From contig JADFSR010000004.1 of NCBI GenBank assembly GCA_022560615.1, positions 62,001 to 126,000 of the forward strand: 64,000 nucleotides of DNA. Direction: 5' to 3'. Shown here piece after piece: positions 33,726 through 42,999 of this stretch. A program made the translations under genes and the position numbers. Numbering within the stretch: the stretch's first letter is position 1; each line of letters opens with the position of its first letter. The DNA is from Gemmatimonadota bacterium. GTDB taxonomy: Bacteria > Gemmatimonadota > Gemmatimonadetes > Longimicrobiales > Gaopeijiaceae. The notes under the pieces were generated by a model. The model was not told the DNA's origin and did not search any database. It saw only the letters and a program-made list of their open reading frames with translations.

Positions 33726-33946
33726 CATTGCGCATGTATGTGGGCGCGGGGCCTCCCCGTGCTCACCGCCGGTTGTGCCGACCCCCCCCCCACTTCGACC
33801 CACCGCCCCGCGAGGGCACCTTCGGTGTTTCTTCGTAAAATCGAAAATTGGGGAAAACGCTGATTCGGTGATCGTGCCCGTCCTGAGCGCGCATTCCCAT
33901 CATCCGGCACTGCCTCACGACCCCAAATATTTGTAATAAAGCACCC

Positions 33947-33976
33947 TTGACGCCCTGAGCCACCGGGGCGTATACT
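33947..33976 (+). promoter_or_regulatory. Promoter of the dcw cluster
   Basis: TTGACG (33947-33952), an 18-bp spacer and TATACT (33971-33976), about 50 bp before mraZ. This is the best sigma-70-type promoter in the 300 bp between the terminator and mraZ. The rest of that gap holds a run of ten C (33782-33791), an AT-richer stretch and no gene. Confidence 0.8.
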
Positions 33977-33988
33977 GACACCATGATA

Positions 33989-34014
33989 TCCCACTTAATC
34001 CCACTTCTTACCAC
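33989..34014. promoter_or_regulatory. Probable MraZ operator: three boxes at 10-bp period
   Basis: TCCCAC at 33989-33994, TCCCAC at 33999-34004 and TACCAC at 34009-34014. On the opposite strand these are GTGGGA, GTGGGA and GTGGTA with exactly 10-bp spacing. MraZ is known to bind tandem TGGGN boxes of this period near its own gene. They lie between the -10 and the mraZ start, a position suited to autorepression. Confidence 0.75.
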
Positions 34015-34026
34015 GAAGGGCGGTTG

Positions 34027-34458
34027 GTGAACGGATTCGTCGGGCAATACGAGCATCAGATGGACGAGAAGGGGCGGGTCAGCCTTCCCTCGGCGTTTCG
34101 TCGAGAGGCTGACTCAGGCCGCTTCGTGCTCCTCCAATGGGAGAAGCCGTACCTGACGCTCTTTCCAGAATCCAAGTGGGTAGGCGTGCAGGAGCGACTT
34201 CTCGAATACCGCCGCAACGATCCGCAGGCTTGGAACCAGGTCAGGCTCATCGTTTCGAACGCGGTGGAGGTTGTGCCCGACAAACAGGGGCGGATCCTCG
34301 TGCCCGCAGGCCTCCAGGAGGCCGCAGGGCTCTCGGGCACGGTGCTGCTCAGCGGCAACCTCGACCGCGTGGAGCTTTGGAACCCCTCGACGTATGGGGA
34401 GGCCGTCCAGGAGGACGCGGGCGCCCTGGAACAATTTGCGCACCGGCTGTTCGGATGA
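34027..34458 (+). CDS. mraZ: Transcriptional regulator MraZ
   Basis: A 143-residue DNA-binding protein of the AbrB-like fold, first gene of the dcw cluster and its autoregulator. Two copies of the fold are seen: YEHQMDEKGRVSLPSAFRR near the N-terminus and VVPDKQGRILVPAGLQEAAG in the second half. I start at GTG 34027 (TTG 34024 is one codon earlier). It overlaps rsmH by ATGA. Confidence 0.93.
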   Translation: MNGFVGQYEHQMDEKGRVSLPSAFRREADSGRFVLLQWEKPYLTLFPESKWVGVQERLLEYRRNDPQAWNQVRLIVSNAVEVVPDKQGRILVPAGLQEAAGLSGTVLLSGNLDRVELWNPSTYGEAVQEDAGALEQFAHRLFG

Positions 34459-35384
34459 CCGACTTCGGCTACCACGAGCCTGTGCTCAGCGACGCAGTAG
34501 TGGAGTTCCTAAGTCCCGGGGGCGAGCGGCTCTACTTGGATGGCACGGTCGGTGGGGGAGGGCACGCGCGGCGGATCCTCGAGGAGTGTCGCGGCTGCCG
34601 GGTTCTGGCCGTGGACCGCGATCCGGAGGCACTCGAGGAGGCGCGGGCAGCGCTCGGCGAGTACGGCGACCGAGTGCGCTTTCTGCACAGCCGCTTCGAC
34701 CGCGCGCCGGCGGACATCGAGGTCCGCGACCGTGGCCTGGACGGTGCCTTGCTCGACCTCGGCGTGAGTTCCCATCAGCTCGATGAAGAAGACCGGGGAT
34801 TCGCCTTCCGACGCGGTGTGGCACTGGATATGCGAATGGATACGACGGAGGGGAACGACGCCGCTTTCTTGCTGGCCTCGGCCAGTGAGGACCGGCTCGT
34901 GTCGGTGTTCCGTGACTATGCCGAGGAGCCTAGGGCACGGCGACTGGCGCGGGAGATCCTGAAGCGTCGTGCGTCTGCTCCGCTGGAGACGAGTGACGAT
35001 CTGGTCGCAGCGCTGTCCGTGACGTTGCGGCGCTCGCCCTCTCGGCAGGACAAGGCACGGATTTTCCAGGCTGTCCGGATTGCCGTAAACGAGGAGCTGG
35101 AGTTGTTGGAGATGGGGCTACCCGCCATCCGGGAAGCGTTGAACGATCGAGGCATCTTGGTCGTGATCGCGTACCACTCAATCGAGGACCGGGTTGTGAA
35201 GAACGCGTTCCGCGAGTGGAGCAAGGCGTGCGTCTGCCCCCCAGAGCTTCCCCTGTGCAGTTGCCGAGGCGTGCCGTTGGGTGAGACACTCACGCGCAAG
35301 CCGGTACGTCCGGACCGAGACGAAATCGGGCGGAACCCGCGCGCACGCAGCGCTCGGCTGCGAGCCTGGCGGAGGGCCGCCTGA
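34455..35384 (+). CDS. rsmH: 16S rRNA (cytosine1402-N4)-methyltransferase RsmH
   Basis: A 309-residue SAM-dependent methyltransferase modifying C1402 of 16S rRNA. It starts with YHEPVLSDAVVEFL, has the SAM-binding segment DGTVGGGGHARRIL and the conserved GALLDLGVSSHQLDEEDRGFAFR, and ends with the RsmH region (VIAYHSIEDRVVKNAFREW). The usual C-terminal tail of the family is present (RKPVRPDRDEIGRNPRARSARLRAW). Coupled to mraZ and ftsL. Confidence 0.96.
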   Translation: MTDFGYHEPVLSDAVVEFLSPGGERLYLDGTVGGGGHARRILEECRGCRVLAVDRDPEALEEARAALGEYGDRVRFLHSRFDRAPADIEVRDRGLDGALLDLGVSSHQLDEEDRGFAFRRGVALDMRMDTTEGNDAAFLLASASEDRLVSVFRDYAEEPRARRLAREILKRRASAPLETSDDLVAALSVTLRRSPSRQDKARIFQAVRIAVNEELELLEMGLPAIREALNDRGILVVIAYHSIEDRVVKNAFREWSKACVCPPELPLCSCRGVPLGETLTRKPVRPDRDEIGRNPRARSARLRAWRRAA

Positions 35385-35668
35385 TGGGACCGGCCACCCT
35401 TGCTCGTGGCGCGGTGGTCTTCGTCGTCCTGCTCGGTGCGCTCGGAATGGTTACGTGGCGGCAGAGCCGGGCACTGGAATCACTCGCCTCGCTCGACGAG
35501 CTACACCGCCAGATGTCGGTAGCCGCGGCGGAGCGGGTCGAGCTGGAGCGGGAGATCCTGGTGCTCGAGTCCCGGGCGCGTGTGGTGCCCGAGGCGCGAG
35601 AACGCCTTGGAATGCATATCCCGGAGGGGGTGGAGTTGGTCACGCTTCCGGGAGACTCGAGACCATGA
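35384..35668 (+). CDS. ftsL: FtsL-like divisome protein
   Basis: A 94-residue bitopic protein: one membrane helix (about 7-25) and then a periplasmic coiled coil (LESLASLDELHRQMSVAAAERVELEREILVLESRARV) ending in the pattern ARERLGMHIPEGVELVTLP, as in FtsL. Sequence conservation in FtsL is low, so position between rsmH and ftsI is the main support. The ATG overlaps the rsmH stop by one base; its stop overlaps the ftsI ATG. Confidence 0.82.
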   Translation: MGPATLARGAVVFVVLLGALGMVTWRQSRALESLASLDELHRQMSVAAAERVELEREILVLESRARVVPEARERLGMHIPEGVELVTLPGDSRP

Positions 35669-37638
35669 CCCCGCAAGACGCGATCGGGCGGCCCAGTCCT
35701 TGGCGGCGAAGAGTTCTGCTCGGCGCCTGGCTCACCGCGGCGGCAATCATCTGTCTGCGCGCGGGCCAGATCCAGGGGGTGCAGGCTGCGCAGTGGCGCG
35801 CTCTCGCGGAAGCTCAGCACCGAAAGGACGAAGAAGTCATCGCGGCGCGCGGGAGCGTGCTGGACCGCGACGGCACGCCACTCGCGGTGTCGCGCGAGCG
35901 CTTCAGCGTCGGCATCGCTCCGAACGAACTCATGAACGTAGAGGCGGCACGTGCTCTCCTCGTCGACGCGCTTGGGATTTCGTCCCGCAAGGCACGGCAG
36001 CTCACGTCTCTGGAACGGCGCTGGAGCGTCGTCCTGGGTCGCTACCCGCCCGCAGTGCGTGAGCAGCTGAATGGTGTCCGCGGGATCTATGTCACGCGCG
36101 AGCTGCAGCGCTACCACCCGCACGGAGACCTCGCGGACGGCGTACTCGGTGTCGTCCTCGACGACACGGGGCGTGGCGGAGTGGAGCAGGCCTTCGAGGA
36201 CTTGCTGAGCGGCCGCCCCGGCCAGGCAGTCGTGGCGCGGGACAACCTCGGCCGAGAGATCCCCGGCGAGCGCGTTCTCGTCGAGCCGCCACATCCGGGC
36301 GGTGAGGTTGTGCTCACTCTCGATATGGATCTGCAGGAGATCGCACGCGAGGCTCTGCAGGAAGCGATCGACGATACGGAAGCTCGTGGCGGAGACCTAC
36401 TGATCACCGATCCGTATACCGGTGAGATCCTCGCGTTCGTCTCGATCCGCGACGGTCAGACCGCTTCGCTCTCTGCGATCAACACGCCGTTCGAGCCCGG
36501 CTCCACGCTCAAGCCGTTCACGGTTGCCGGCCTCCTCGAGCATGGAATAGTCTCGCTGCACGACACGATCGACGTCGGAGATGGAAGCTGGACTGTCGCC
36601 GGGCGCACACTCGACGAGCACCACTCGGGCCGCATGACCGTTGCCGACGCGCTGCGCGTCTCCTCCAACGTGGGGATCGCGAAAGCTGCCCAGCCGATGC
36701 CACCGGGGCGGCAGTACGAGAACCTGCGCGACTTCGGATTCGGCGGTCTCACGGGCATCGAGATTCCGGGTGAGGTACGGGGCACGCTTCGCCGACCCGA
36801 ACGGTGGACGGAACAATCTCCGGTGTCGCTCGCGATCGGGTATGAGATCTCCGTCACGTCGCTGCAGATGGTGATGGCGTACGGGGCGCTGGCGAACGGC
36901 GGCCGGCTCATGCAGCCCCACCTGGTCCGCGAGATCCGCGACAGCGATGGCACGGTGCTTCAGCGCTTCGAGCCGCGGGTGATCCGCCAGGTCGTCTCCC
37001 CGCAGGTTGCCCGCTCGGTGAGCCGCGTGCTCGTGGACGTGGTCGAAAACGGGACCGGGAAGTCAGCGCGCCTCGGCACCTTCCGTGTCGCGGGCAAGAG
37101 CGGAACGAGCCGTCTCTACTCTCCCAACGTCGGCTATGAGCCCGGGGCGTATTCCTCGTCCTTCGTCGGCTTTTTCCCGGCGGAGGACCCGCAGCTCGTG
37201 GTCTTCGTGAAGCTCGAGCGCCCCCAAGGCGCGTACTACGGCGGCGCAGTGGCGGCGCCGGTGACACGTGCCACGATGGAGGCCGCGCTCGCCGCCCGAG
37301 CGACCCACCTCGATCGCGCCGCGTTGCTGCGCGCGGCGCAGGCGTTCACCACTCCGCCTGCGCGTCCAGCCACCCATTTCGCTTCTCTACCGATCGATCC
37401 CCCCGTGCCGCCGGCTCAGAAGGCGCCGTTGGAGTCGCCCTCGTTGGGGTCCACCGTGCCCGTACCGGACGTCTCCGGGCTCCCTTCACGGATCGCGGTC
37501 CGCCGACTGCACGCGTTGGGGCTGAGGGTTTCCCGAGCGCAGGCCGGAGAGATTATCGGGACCGAACCCGCGGCGGGCACCCGCGTGGTCCGAGGCGACA
37601 CGATCCTGCTGAAGATACGAAGGAAGAGTGATGATTGA
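35665..37638 (+). CDS. ftsI: Penicillin-binding protein FtsI/PBP2-type transpeptidase with PASTA domain
   Basis: A 657-residue class B PBP, the septal peptidoglycan transpeptidase. One N-terminal membrane helix (about 17-35) is followed by the dimerisation region (AARGSVLDRDGTPLAVS). The transpeptidase domain has the catalytic motif S280-T-L-K283, the SSN motif (RVSSNVGIAK) and KSGTS. A single C-terminal PASTA domain (VPDVSGLPSRIAVRRLHALGL onwards) ends the protein, as in SpoVD/PBP2x-like proteins rather than in E. coli FtsI. It overlaps murE by 8 bases. Confidence 0.95.
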   Translation: MTPQDAIGRPSPWRRRVLLGAWLTAAAIICLRAGQIQGVQAAQWRALAEAQHRKDEEVIAARGSVLDRDGTPLAVSRERFSVGIAPNELMNVEAARALLVDALGISSRKARQLTSLERRWSVVLGRYPPAVREQLNGVRGIYVTRELQRYHPHGDLADGVLGVVLDDTGRGGVEQAFEDLLSGRPGQAVVARDNLGREIPGERVLVEPPHPGGEVVLTLDMDLQEIAREALQEAIDDTEARGGDLLITDPYTGEILAFVSIRDGQTASLSAINTPFEPGSTLKPFTVAGLLEHGIVSLHDTIDVGDGSWTVAGRTLDEHHSGRMTVADALRVSSNVGIAKAAQPMPPGRQYENLRDFGFGGLTGIEIPGEVRGTLRRPERWTEQSPVSLAIGYEISVTSLQMVMAYGALANGGRLMQPHLVREIRDSDGTVLQRFEPRVIRQVVSPQVARSVSRVLVDVVENGTGKSARLGTFRVAGKSGTSRLYSPNVGYEPGAYSSSFVGFFPAEDPQLVVFVKLERPQGAYYGGAVAAPVTRATMEAALAARATHLDRAALLRAAQAFTTPPARPATHFASLPIDPPVPPAQKAPLESPSLGSTVPVPDVSGLPSRIAVRRLHALGLRVSRAQAGEIIGTEPAAGTRVVRGDTILLKIRRKSDD

Positions 37639-39106
37639 GCCCGCGCGGACCCTGGACGCGGTAGGCGATGTCCTCCGGTCGGCCGACCTCCTTGGGGAGC
37701 TGCGCGGCCCGAGGGACGTCACCATTCTGGGGGTATGTCAGGACTCCCGTGACGCCCAGCCCGGTGACCTGTTCCTCGCATGGAAGGGCGCCTCCTCGGA
37801 CGGGCATGATTTCGTGGCGGACGCTGTCGCGAACGGGGCCGTCGCGGTCGTGGTCGAGCGTCCGGTGGACGTAGACGTTCCACAGCTCGTGGTGGCTGAC
37901 GGTCGTCGCGCGGCGGCGCTGGCGGCGCGTGCGGTCATCGGTACTCCCGACGAGGGCATGTTCATGGTCGGCGTGACCGGCACGAACGGAAAGACGACCA
38001 CAGCGCTGCTCGTGCGTCATCTGATGGCGGGTCGAGGGCCTGCTGCTGCGGTCGGTACGCTGGGCGTCGTCGACGACGAGGGCGTGTGGCCGGGCACCGA
38101 GGGTCTTACGACGCCTGGCCCGGTTCAGGTCGCCGTGTGGCTTTGGAAGCTCGCCAACGGAGGGATAGAGGCCGTGGTGATGGAGGCATCCTCCCACGCA
38201 CTCGATCAACATCGACTGGACGGCGTCGAGTTCGATGTCGGTGTCTTCACCAACCTCACGCAGGACCACCTCGACTACCACGCCGGCATGGCCGAGTACT
38301 TCGGCGCGAAGGCCCGTCTCGTGGAGCTCGTCGCGCCGGACGGGACCCTGGTCGTCAACGGCGACGATCCCGCGTGGGAGGAGCTCGATGCCGGTGGTCG
38401 CGCGCTGCGCACCTTCGCATTGGATGCCGAGGCCGACGTGAGGGCAGAGTCGATTCGGTTGGGCCCCGACGGATCGAAGTTCACGCTCGTGATCGATGGG
38501 GACCGACGTGAGGTGCGCCTGCCCTTGCTCGCGCGTTACAACATCGAAAACTCGCTTGCGGCGGCGGCGGTCGGTGCCGCTGCGGGGCTCTCGATCGACG
38601 AGATCGCCGCCGGACTCGATACGGTCCCGCCGGTGTCGGGCCGCCTCGAGACAGTGGTGACGGAGCCCTTCTCGGTACTCATCGACTTCGCGCACACTCC
38701 GAACGCGCTCGACGGGGCACTCTCGGCGGTGCGCACGCTCACGAGGGGTCGCCTCATCGTCGTATTCGGCGCCGGCGGCGACCGCGACGTCAGCAAGCGT
38801 CGTCCGATGGCGGAGGCGGTCGCACGCGTGGCCGACGTGATCGTTCTGACGTCGGACAATCCGCGGACCGAGGATCCTGAGCGGATCCTCGACGATCTCG
38901 CCGAGGGGCTGGCAGATGGGGCATACGAGCGCTTCGTCGACCGACGCGCTGCCATTCGCTTCGCGCTCGAAACGGCGCAAGACGGGGACACCGTCGTGCT
39001 CGCCGGGAAGGGGCACGAGACGTACCAGGTGATTGGGACCGAGACGATCCCGTTCGACGAGAAGGTCGTGGTGCGAGAGTGCCTGGAGGAACTGGGCGTC
39101 GCATGA
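37631..39106 (+). CDS. murE: UDP-MurNAc-tripeptide ligase MurE (meso-diaminopimelate type)
   Basis: A 491-residue Mur ligase adding the third amino acid of the stem peptide. ATP site GVTGTNGKTTT, carbamoyl-lysine region and EASSHALDQHR are present. The selectivity motif reads DNPR in TSDNPRTEDPE, which in this family indicates meso-diaminopimelate rather than lysine. The ATG at 37631 is chosen over GTG 37628. It overlaps the neighbours on both sides. Confidence 0.95.
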   Translation: MIEPARTLDAVGDVLRSADLLGELRGPRDVTILGVCQDSRDAQPGDLFLAWKGASSDGHDFVADAVANGAVAVVVERPVDVDVPQLVVADGRRAAALAARAVIGTPDEGMFMVGVTGTNGKTTTALLVRHLMAGRGPAAAVGTLGVVDDEGVWPGTEGLTTPGPVQVAVWLWKLANGGIEAVVMEASSHALDQHRLDGVEFDVGVFTNLTQDHLDYHAGMAEYFGAKARLVELVAPDGTLVVNGDDPAWEELDAGGRALRTFALDAEADVRAESIRLGPDGSKFTLVIDGDRREVRLPLLARYNIENSLAAAAVGAAAGLSIDEIAAGLDTVPPVSGRLETVVTEPFSVLIDFAHTPNALDGALSAVRTLTRGRLIVVFGAGGDRDVSKRRPMAEAVARVADVIVLTSDNPRTEDPERILDDLAEGLADGAYERFVDRRAAIRFALETAQDGDTVVLAGKGHETYQVIGTETIPFDEKVVVRECLEELGVA

Positions 39107-40500
39107 GCCGCTTCGTTTGGACCGATGGCGCGGTGCGCGAAGCGCTCGGCCTGCCGGCGGAGCTCGCGGACGATGGCGTTGCGTACTCCGGCGTTTCGAC
39201 CGACTCGCGCTTGATCGCCGCAGGAGACCTCTACGTCGCGCTCAGTGGTGAGCATTTCGACGGGCACGACTTCGTTGCCGACGCGCTCGCGGGTGGGGCC
39301 ATCGGCGCGGTGGTGTCCCGGCCGGTAGAGGCTGCGCCGCGCGAGCAACTGTACGCGGTCGAGGACACGCTCATCGCGCTCGGCGCCTTGGCAGCTTTCC
39401 GGCGCCAGGCGCTCGACGTTCCGGTAGTCGCGATCACAGGCTCCACTGGCAAGACGAGCACGAAGGACCTCGCGCGTGCCGCGATCGAAGGCGGAGCCCG
39501 AGTTCATGCGACGTCCGGCAACTTCAACAACCGGATCGGCATGCCGCTCACGCTGCTCGCGACGCCGAGCGAGGTCGACGTGGTGATTCTCGAGCTCGGC
39601 AGCAACGAGCCGGGCGAGATCGCGACGCTCGCGGCGATCGCCCAGCCGGACATCGGCGTCGTCACGACGGTCGGCGAGAGTCACCTGGAGAAGCTCGGGT
39701 CGTTTGAGGGCGTGCTGACCGAGAAGCTCGACCTCCTACGCGCGGTCGCCGGCCGCGGTACCTGCTTGGTTGGCGATGAGCCGGCGGCGCTGGTCGATGG
39801 CGCGCGCTCGATCTGCCCCTCGGTGCGGGTCGCCGGGTGGGGTGAGCGCGCCGACCCTGCGCTTCGCCCCGAACAGGTCGAGGTGGACGTATTCGGGGGC
39901 CATCGCTTCCATTGGCACGGCGAGAGCCTCGCCCTCGCATTGCCCGGACGGCATTCGGTCGCGAACGCCATGATCGCCCTGGCGATTGCGGAGCTGGTTG
40001 GCATCGCTCCGAAGGACGCAGTGCAGGGTATCGCTAGCGCCGAGCCCGGATCGTTGCGGGGTGAGGTCCGACGGATCGGGGGCCTGACCGTCCTCGTCGA
40101 CTGCTACAACGCCAATCCACAGAGCGTTCGGGCGGCGCTTGACCTGTTGCGGGGCCAGTCAGCGGCATCCCGAACCGTCGCGGTGCTCGGCACCATGCTG
40201 GAGTTGGGAAAGGCCACGGCGCGGCTCCACGAAGAGCTACTCACGTTCGCGCTCGGACTCGACATCGATCTGATCGTGGCGACCGGTGCGTTCGCGGATA
40301 CCGCCGCGGCCACCACCGACGCTGACCGTGTGTTGCGCGCCGACGACTGGCGGAGCGCCTATCCGTCCCTGCGGGAGCGCTTGGAGGGTGACGAAGTCGT
40401 GCTCCTGAAGGCGTCCCGTGGCGTCGCGCTCGAGGGCATCTTGCCCTCGCTCGAGCAGGACTTTGGTGCCGAGACGCCGTCGGCTACGGCGGAGGCCTGA
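39103..40500 (+). CDS. murF: UDP-MurNAc-tripeptide:D-Ala-D-Ala ligase MurF
   Basis: A 465-residue ligase adding D-Ala-D-Ala to the UDP-muramyl tripeptide. It has the ATP motif AITGSTGKTSTKDL, the segment TSGNFNNRIGMPLTLL characteristic of MurF, ELGSNEPGEI, and the late motif VDCYNANPQSVRAAL. It starts by ATGA overlap with murE and its stop overlaps mraY (TGATG). Confidence 0.95.
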   Translation: MSRFVWTDGAVREALGLPAELADDGVAYSGVSTDSRLIAAGDLYVALSGEHFDGHDFVADALAGGAIGAVVSRPVEAAPREQLYAVEDTLIALGALAAFRRQALDVPVVAITGSTGKTSTKDLARAAIEGGARVHATSGNFNNRIGMPLTLLATPSEVDVVILELGSNEPGEIATLAAIAQPDIGVVTTVGESHLEKLGSFEGVLTEKLDLLRAVAGRGTCLVGDEPAALVDGARSICPSVRVAGWGERADPALRPEQVEVDVFGGHRFHWHGESLALALPGRHSVANAMIALAIAELVGIAPKDAVQGIASAEPGSLRGEVRRIGGLTVLVDCYNANPQSVRAALDLLRGQSAASRTVAVLGTMLELGKATARLHEELLTFALGLDIDLIVATGAFADTAAATTDADRVLRADDWRSAYPSLRERLEGDEVVLLKASRGVALEGILPSLEQDFGAETPSATAEA

Positions 40501-41606
40501 TGCTCTACCACTTCCTACCGGGCCTCTCCGACGTGCACATCGTCTTCAACGTCTTCCGCTATCTGACGTTCCGAGCCGCGGGGGCCGTGGTGACGTCGTT
40601 GCTGATCGCATTCGTCTTCGGTCCCATGGTGATTCGCCGCCTTCGGCTCGCGAGTGTCGGCCAGGTCGTGCGTGACATCGGGCCCGAGGCGCACCTCTCG
40701 AAGGCCGGAACCCCTACCATGGGCGGGGTCCTGATTATCCTGGCGGCGGTCGCTTCAACGCTGCTGTGGGCAGACCTGACCAACGTGTACGTCCTGATCG
40801 CGCTCGTCTCGCTCCTGTGGATGGGCGCCATCGGCTTCCTGGACGACTACCTCAAAGTGGTTCAGGGGAAGTCGAGGGGTCTGATCGCCCGGTACAAGAT
40901 GGTCGGGCAGTGGACGTTCGGGCTTGGACTCGGCGTCTTCCTGATCCTGAACCCGATCTCGCCTCATCCATCGACCGCGACCTCGGTGCCGTTTTTCTCG
41001 GATGTGCAGGCGAACTTCTTTCCGTTCGCCTTCATCGTCTTTTCGGGGTTCGTCGTCTCGGGTACGTCGAACGCGGTGAACTTCACGGATGGCCTCGACG
41101 GGCTCGCGGCGGGACTCGCTGCGATTTCGGCCGTGACGTTCGGGATCTTCGCCTACATCGCGGGCCGTTCCGATTGGGCGAACTACCTGGGCTTCTTCGC
41201 GCTACCCGGCGCGGGTGAGCTCGCGATCTTCGCGGTCGCGCTCGCAGGTGCCGCGATCGGATTCCTGTGGTTCAACGCTCACCCAGCCGAGGTCTTCATG
41301 GGTGACACCGGTTCCCTTGCGTTGGGCGGCGCGATCGGGGTCATGGCGATCCTACTCAAGGCTGAGTTCCTGCTGGTGATCGTCGGCGGCGTCTTCGTCA
41401 TGGAGATCCTCTCGGTGATCGTGCAGACAAGCTACTTCCGATACACGCGCGCCCGGTTCGGGGAGGGCAGACGCGTCTTCAGGATGGCCCCCATCCATCA
41501 CCACTTCGAGAAGCTCGGTTGGCCCGAGCCGAAGGTGGTAACGCGCTTTTGGATCCTCGGAATCCTGTTCGCGATGCTCGCGTTCGGAACCCTCAAGATC
41601 AGGTGA
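40500..41606 (+). CDS. mraY: Phospho-MurNAc-pentapeptide translocase MraY
   Basis: A 368-residue membrane enzyme with about ten helices that makes lipid I from undecaprenyl phosphate. Catalytic and conserved motifs: GTPTMGGV, FLDDYLKVVQGKSRGL (the adjacent Asp pair), NFTDGLDGLAAG, and PAEVFMGDTGSLALGG followed by the histidine cluster APIHHHFEKLGWPE. The first membrane helix is preceded by MLYHFLPGL, as usual. A 37-bp gap separates it from murD. Confidence 0.96.
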   Translation: MLYHFLPGLSDVHIVFNVFRYLTFRAAGAVVTSLLIAFVFGPMVIRRLRLASVGQVVRDIGPEAHLSKAGTPTMGGVLIILAAVASTLLWADLTNVYVLIALVSLLWMGAIGFLDDYLKVVQGKSRGLIARYKMVGQWTFGLGLGVFLILNPISPHPSTATSVPFFSDVQANFFPFAFIVFSGFVVSGTSNAVNFTDGLDGLAAGLAAISAVTFGIFAYIAGRSDWANYLGFFALPGAGELAIFAVALAGAAIGFLWFNAHPAEVFMGDTGSLALGGAIGVMAILLKAEFLLVIVGGVFVMEILSVIVQTSYFRYTRARFGEGRRVFRMAPIHHHFEKLGWPEPKVVTRFWILGILFAMLAFGTLKIR

Positions 41607-41643
41607 GCGAGTATGCTGTGATCAGGCGAAGTGGAAATGGGTA

Positions 41644-42999
41644 ATGAGCGAATTGAGTGGAGTGAGTGTGGCGATCATCGGCCTCGGAGCCAGCGGCATC
41701 GCCGCGGCCCGATTGGCCCTCGATAGAGGAGCAGACGTCTATGTCTCGGATTTGTGTACTGAACCCGCAGTTGCAGCTGGTGGAGCCGACCTGCGAACAG
41801 CAGGCGCCAGGGTCGAGATGGGAGGACACGACCTCGAGCGATTGGCGGGAGCCGATCTCGTCGTTGTCAGTCCCGGAATACTCCCCGCCGCTCCGGTGCT
41901 TCGAGCGCTCTCGGATCGTGGTGTTGGGTGGATCTCCGAGCCTGAGTTCGCCGTTCGGTTCTTCTCTGCACCACTGATCGCGGTCACGGGAACCAATGGG
42001 AAGACGACGACGACGCTCTTGGTGGGGCACCTGCTCCAGGCGGCCGGGCTCCGCGCGGCTGTGGGCGGCAATGTGGGCGGCGGGCTCGCGCCAGCGGCCT
42101 CGGAGCTCGCTCTGCTCGAGGAGTCTCCAGATTGGTACGTACTGGAAATGAGCTCCTTCCAGCTCGCCGACGTCGACACGTTTCGGCCGGACATCGGAGT
42201 GATCACGAACCTGTCACCCGACCACCTCGACCGGTACTCGAGTCTCGACGCATACTATTCCGACAAAGCACGGATCTTCAACCGTGCCGACGCGGACAGC
42301 GTCTGGGTGTTACCGGCGGGGGACGCCGCTGTCGTGTCTCTGATGGCGGAGACCCCGGGCACTCGCTTCTTCTTCGGTGAGTTGGAGAACCCGGGAACGC
42401 ACGCCTTCGTCTCCCGGAGCGCGCTGACGCTTCGCACCGAAGGCCAGGCCGATGCCCTGATCCCAACGGAGGAGCTGCCGCTGCTCGGTCGTCACAACCT
42501 GGGCAACGCGCTCGCGGCAGCGATCACGGCACGGCTCGCGGGGGCGAATGCGGAGGGATTGAGGAGTGGTCTGCGGACGGCACGCCCGCTCCCCCACCGG
42601 CTCGAGCCGGTGGCCGACCGCGATGGCGTGCTCTGGGTCAACGACTCCAAGGCGACCAACGTCGCGGCGACCCGCTCCGCGCTCCAGAGCCTGGATCGGC
42701 CGGTCGTGCTGCTGGTGGGCGGCAAGGACAAGGGAGAGGACTTCTCCCGACTCGTGCCGGACGGCGCGGGCGTGCGCGCGGTCATCGCCTACGGCGCCGC
42801 CGGGTCGCGGCTCGTAAGTGAACTGTCGGGAAGCGACCTGGTCGCGGGCGGGCTCGAGAGCGCCGTGCGCCGCGCCGCCGCCATCGCACAGCCTGGCGAT
42901 GTCGTCCTGCTCTCACCGGCGTGCTCGAGCTTCGACATGTTCGAGAACTACGAAGAACGAGGGCGCCTCTTCACAGCGCTCGCGAGGGGAGCTGCGTGA
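41644..42999 (+). CDS. murD: UDP-MurNAc-L-Ala:D-Glu ligase MurD
   Basis: A 451-residue ligase adding D-glutamate. It opens with the Rossmann-like VAIIGLGASGIAAARLAL, then the ATP site VTGTNGKTTTTLLVGHLL, the SSFQL segment, NLSPDHLDRY, HNLGNALAA and the late VNDSKATNVAATRSAL, all typical of MurD. The ATG at 41644 is preceded by only a weak GGAAA. It overlaps ftsW by GTGA. Confidence 0.95.
   Translation: MSELSGVSVAIIGLGASGIAAARLALDRGADVYVSDLCTEPAVAAGGADLRTAGARVEMGGHDLERLAGADLVVVSPGILPAAPVLRALSDRGVGWISEPEFAVRFFSAPLIAVTGTNGKTTTTLLVGHLLQAAGLRAAVGGNVGGGLAPAASELALLEESPDWYVLEMSSFQLADVDTFRPDIGVITNLSPDHLDRYSSLDAYYSDKARIFNRADADSVWVLPAGDAAVVSLMAETPGTRFFFGELENPGTHAFVSRSALTLRTEGQADALIPTEELPLLGRHNLGNALAAAITARLAGANAEGLRSGLRTARPLPHRLEPVADRDGVLWVNDSKATNVAATRSALQSLDRPVVLLVGGKDKGEDFSRLVPDGAGVRAVIAYGAAGSRLVSELSGSDLVAGGLESAVRRAAAIAQPGDVVLLSPACSSFDMFENYEERGRLFTALARGAA

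Noticed and set aside
33782-33791. Run of ten C as a phase-variable tract upstream of the dcw cluster
   Set aside because: It lies in non-coding DNA about 155 bp before the promoter hexamers, so length changes have no evident effect.
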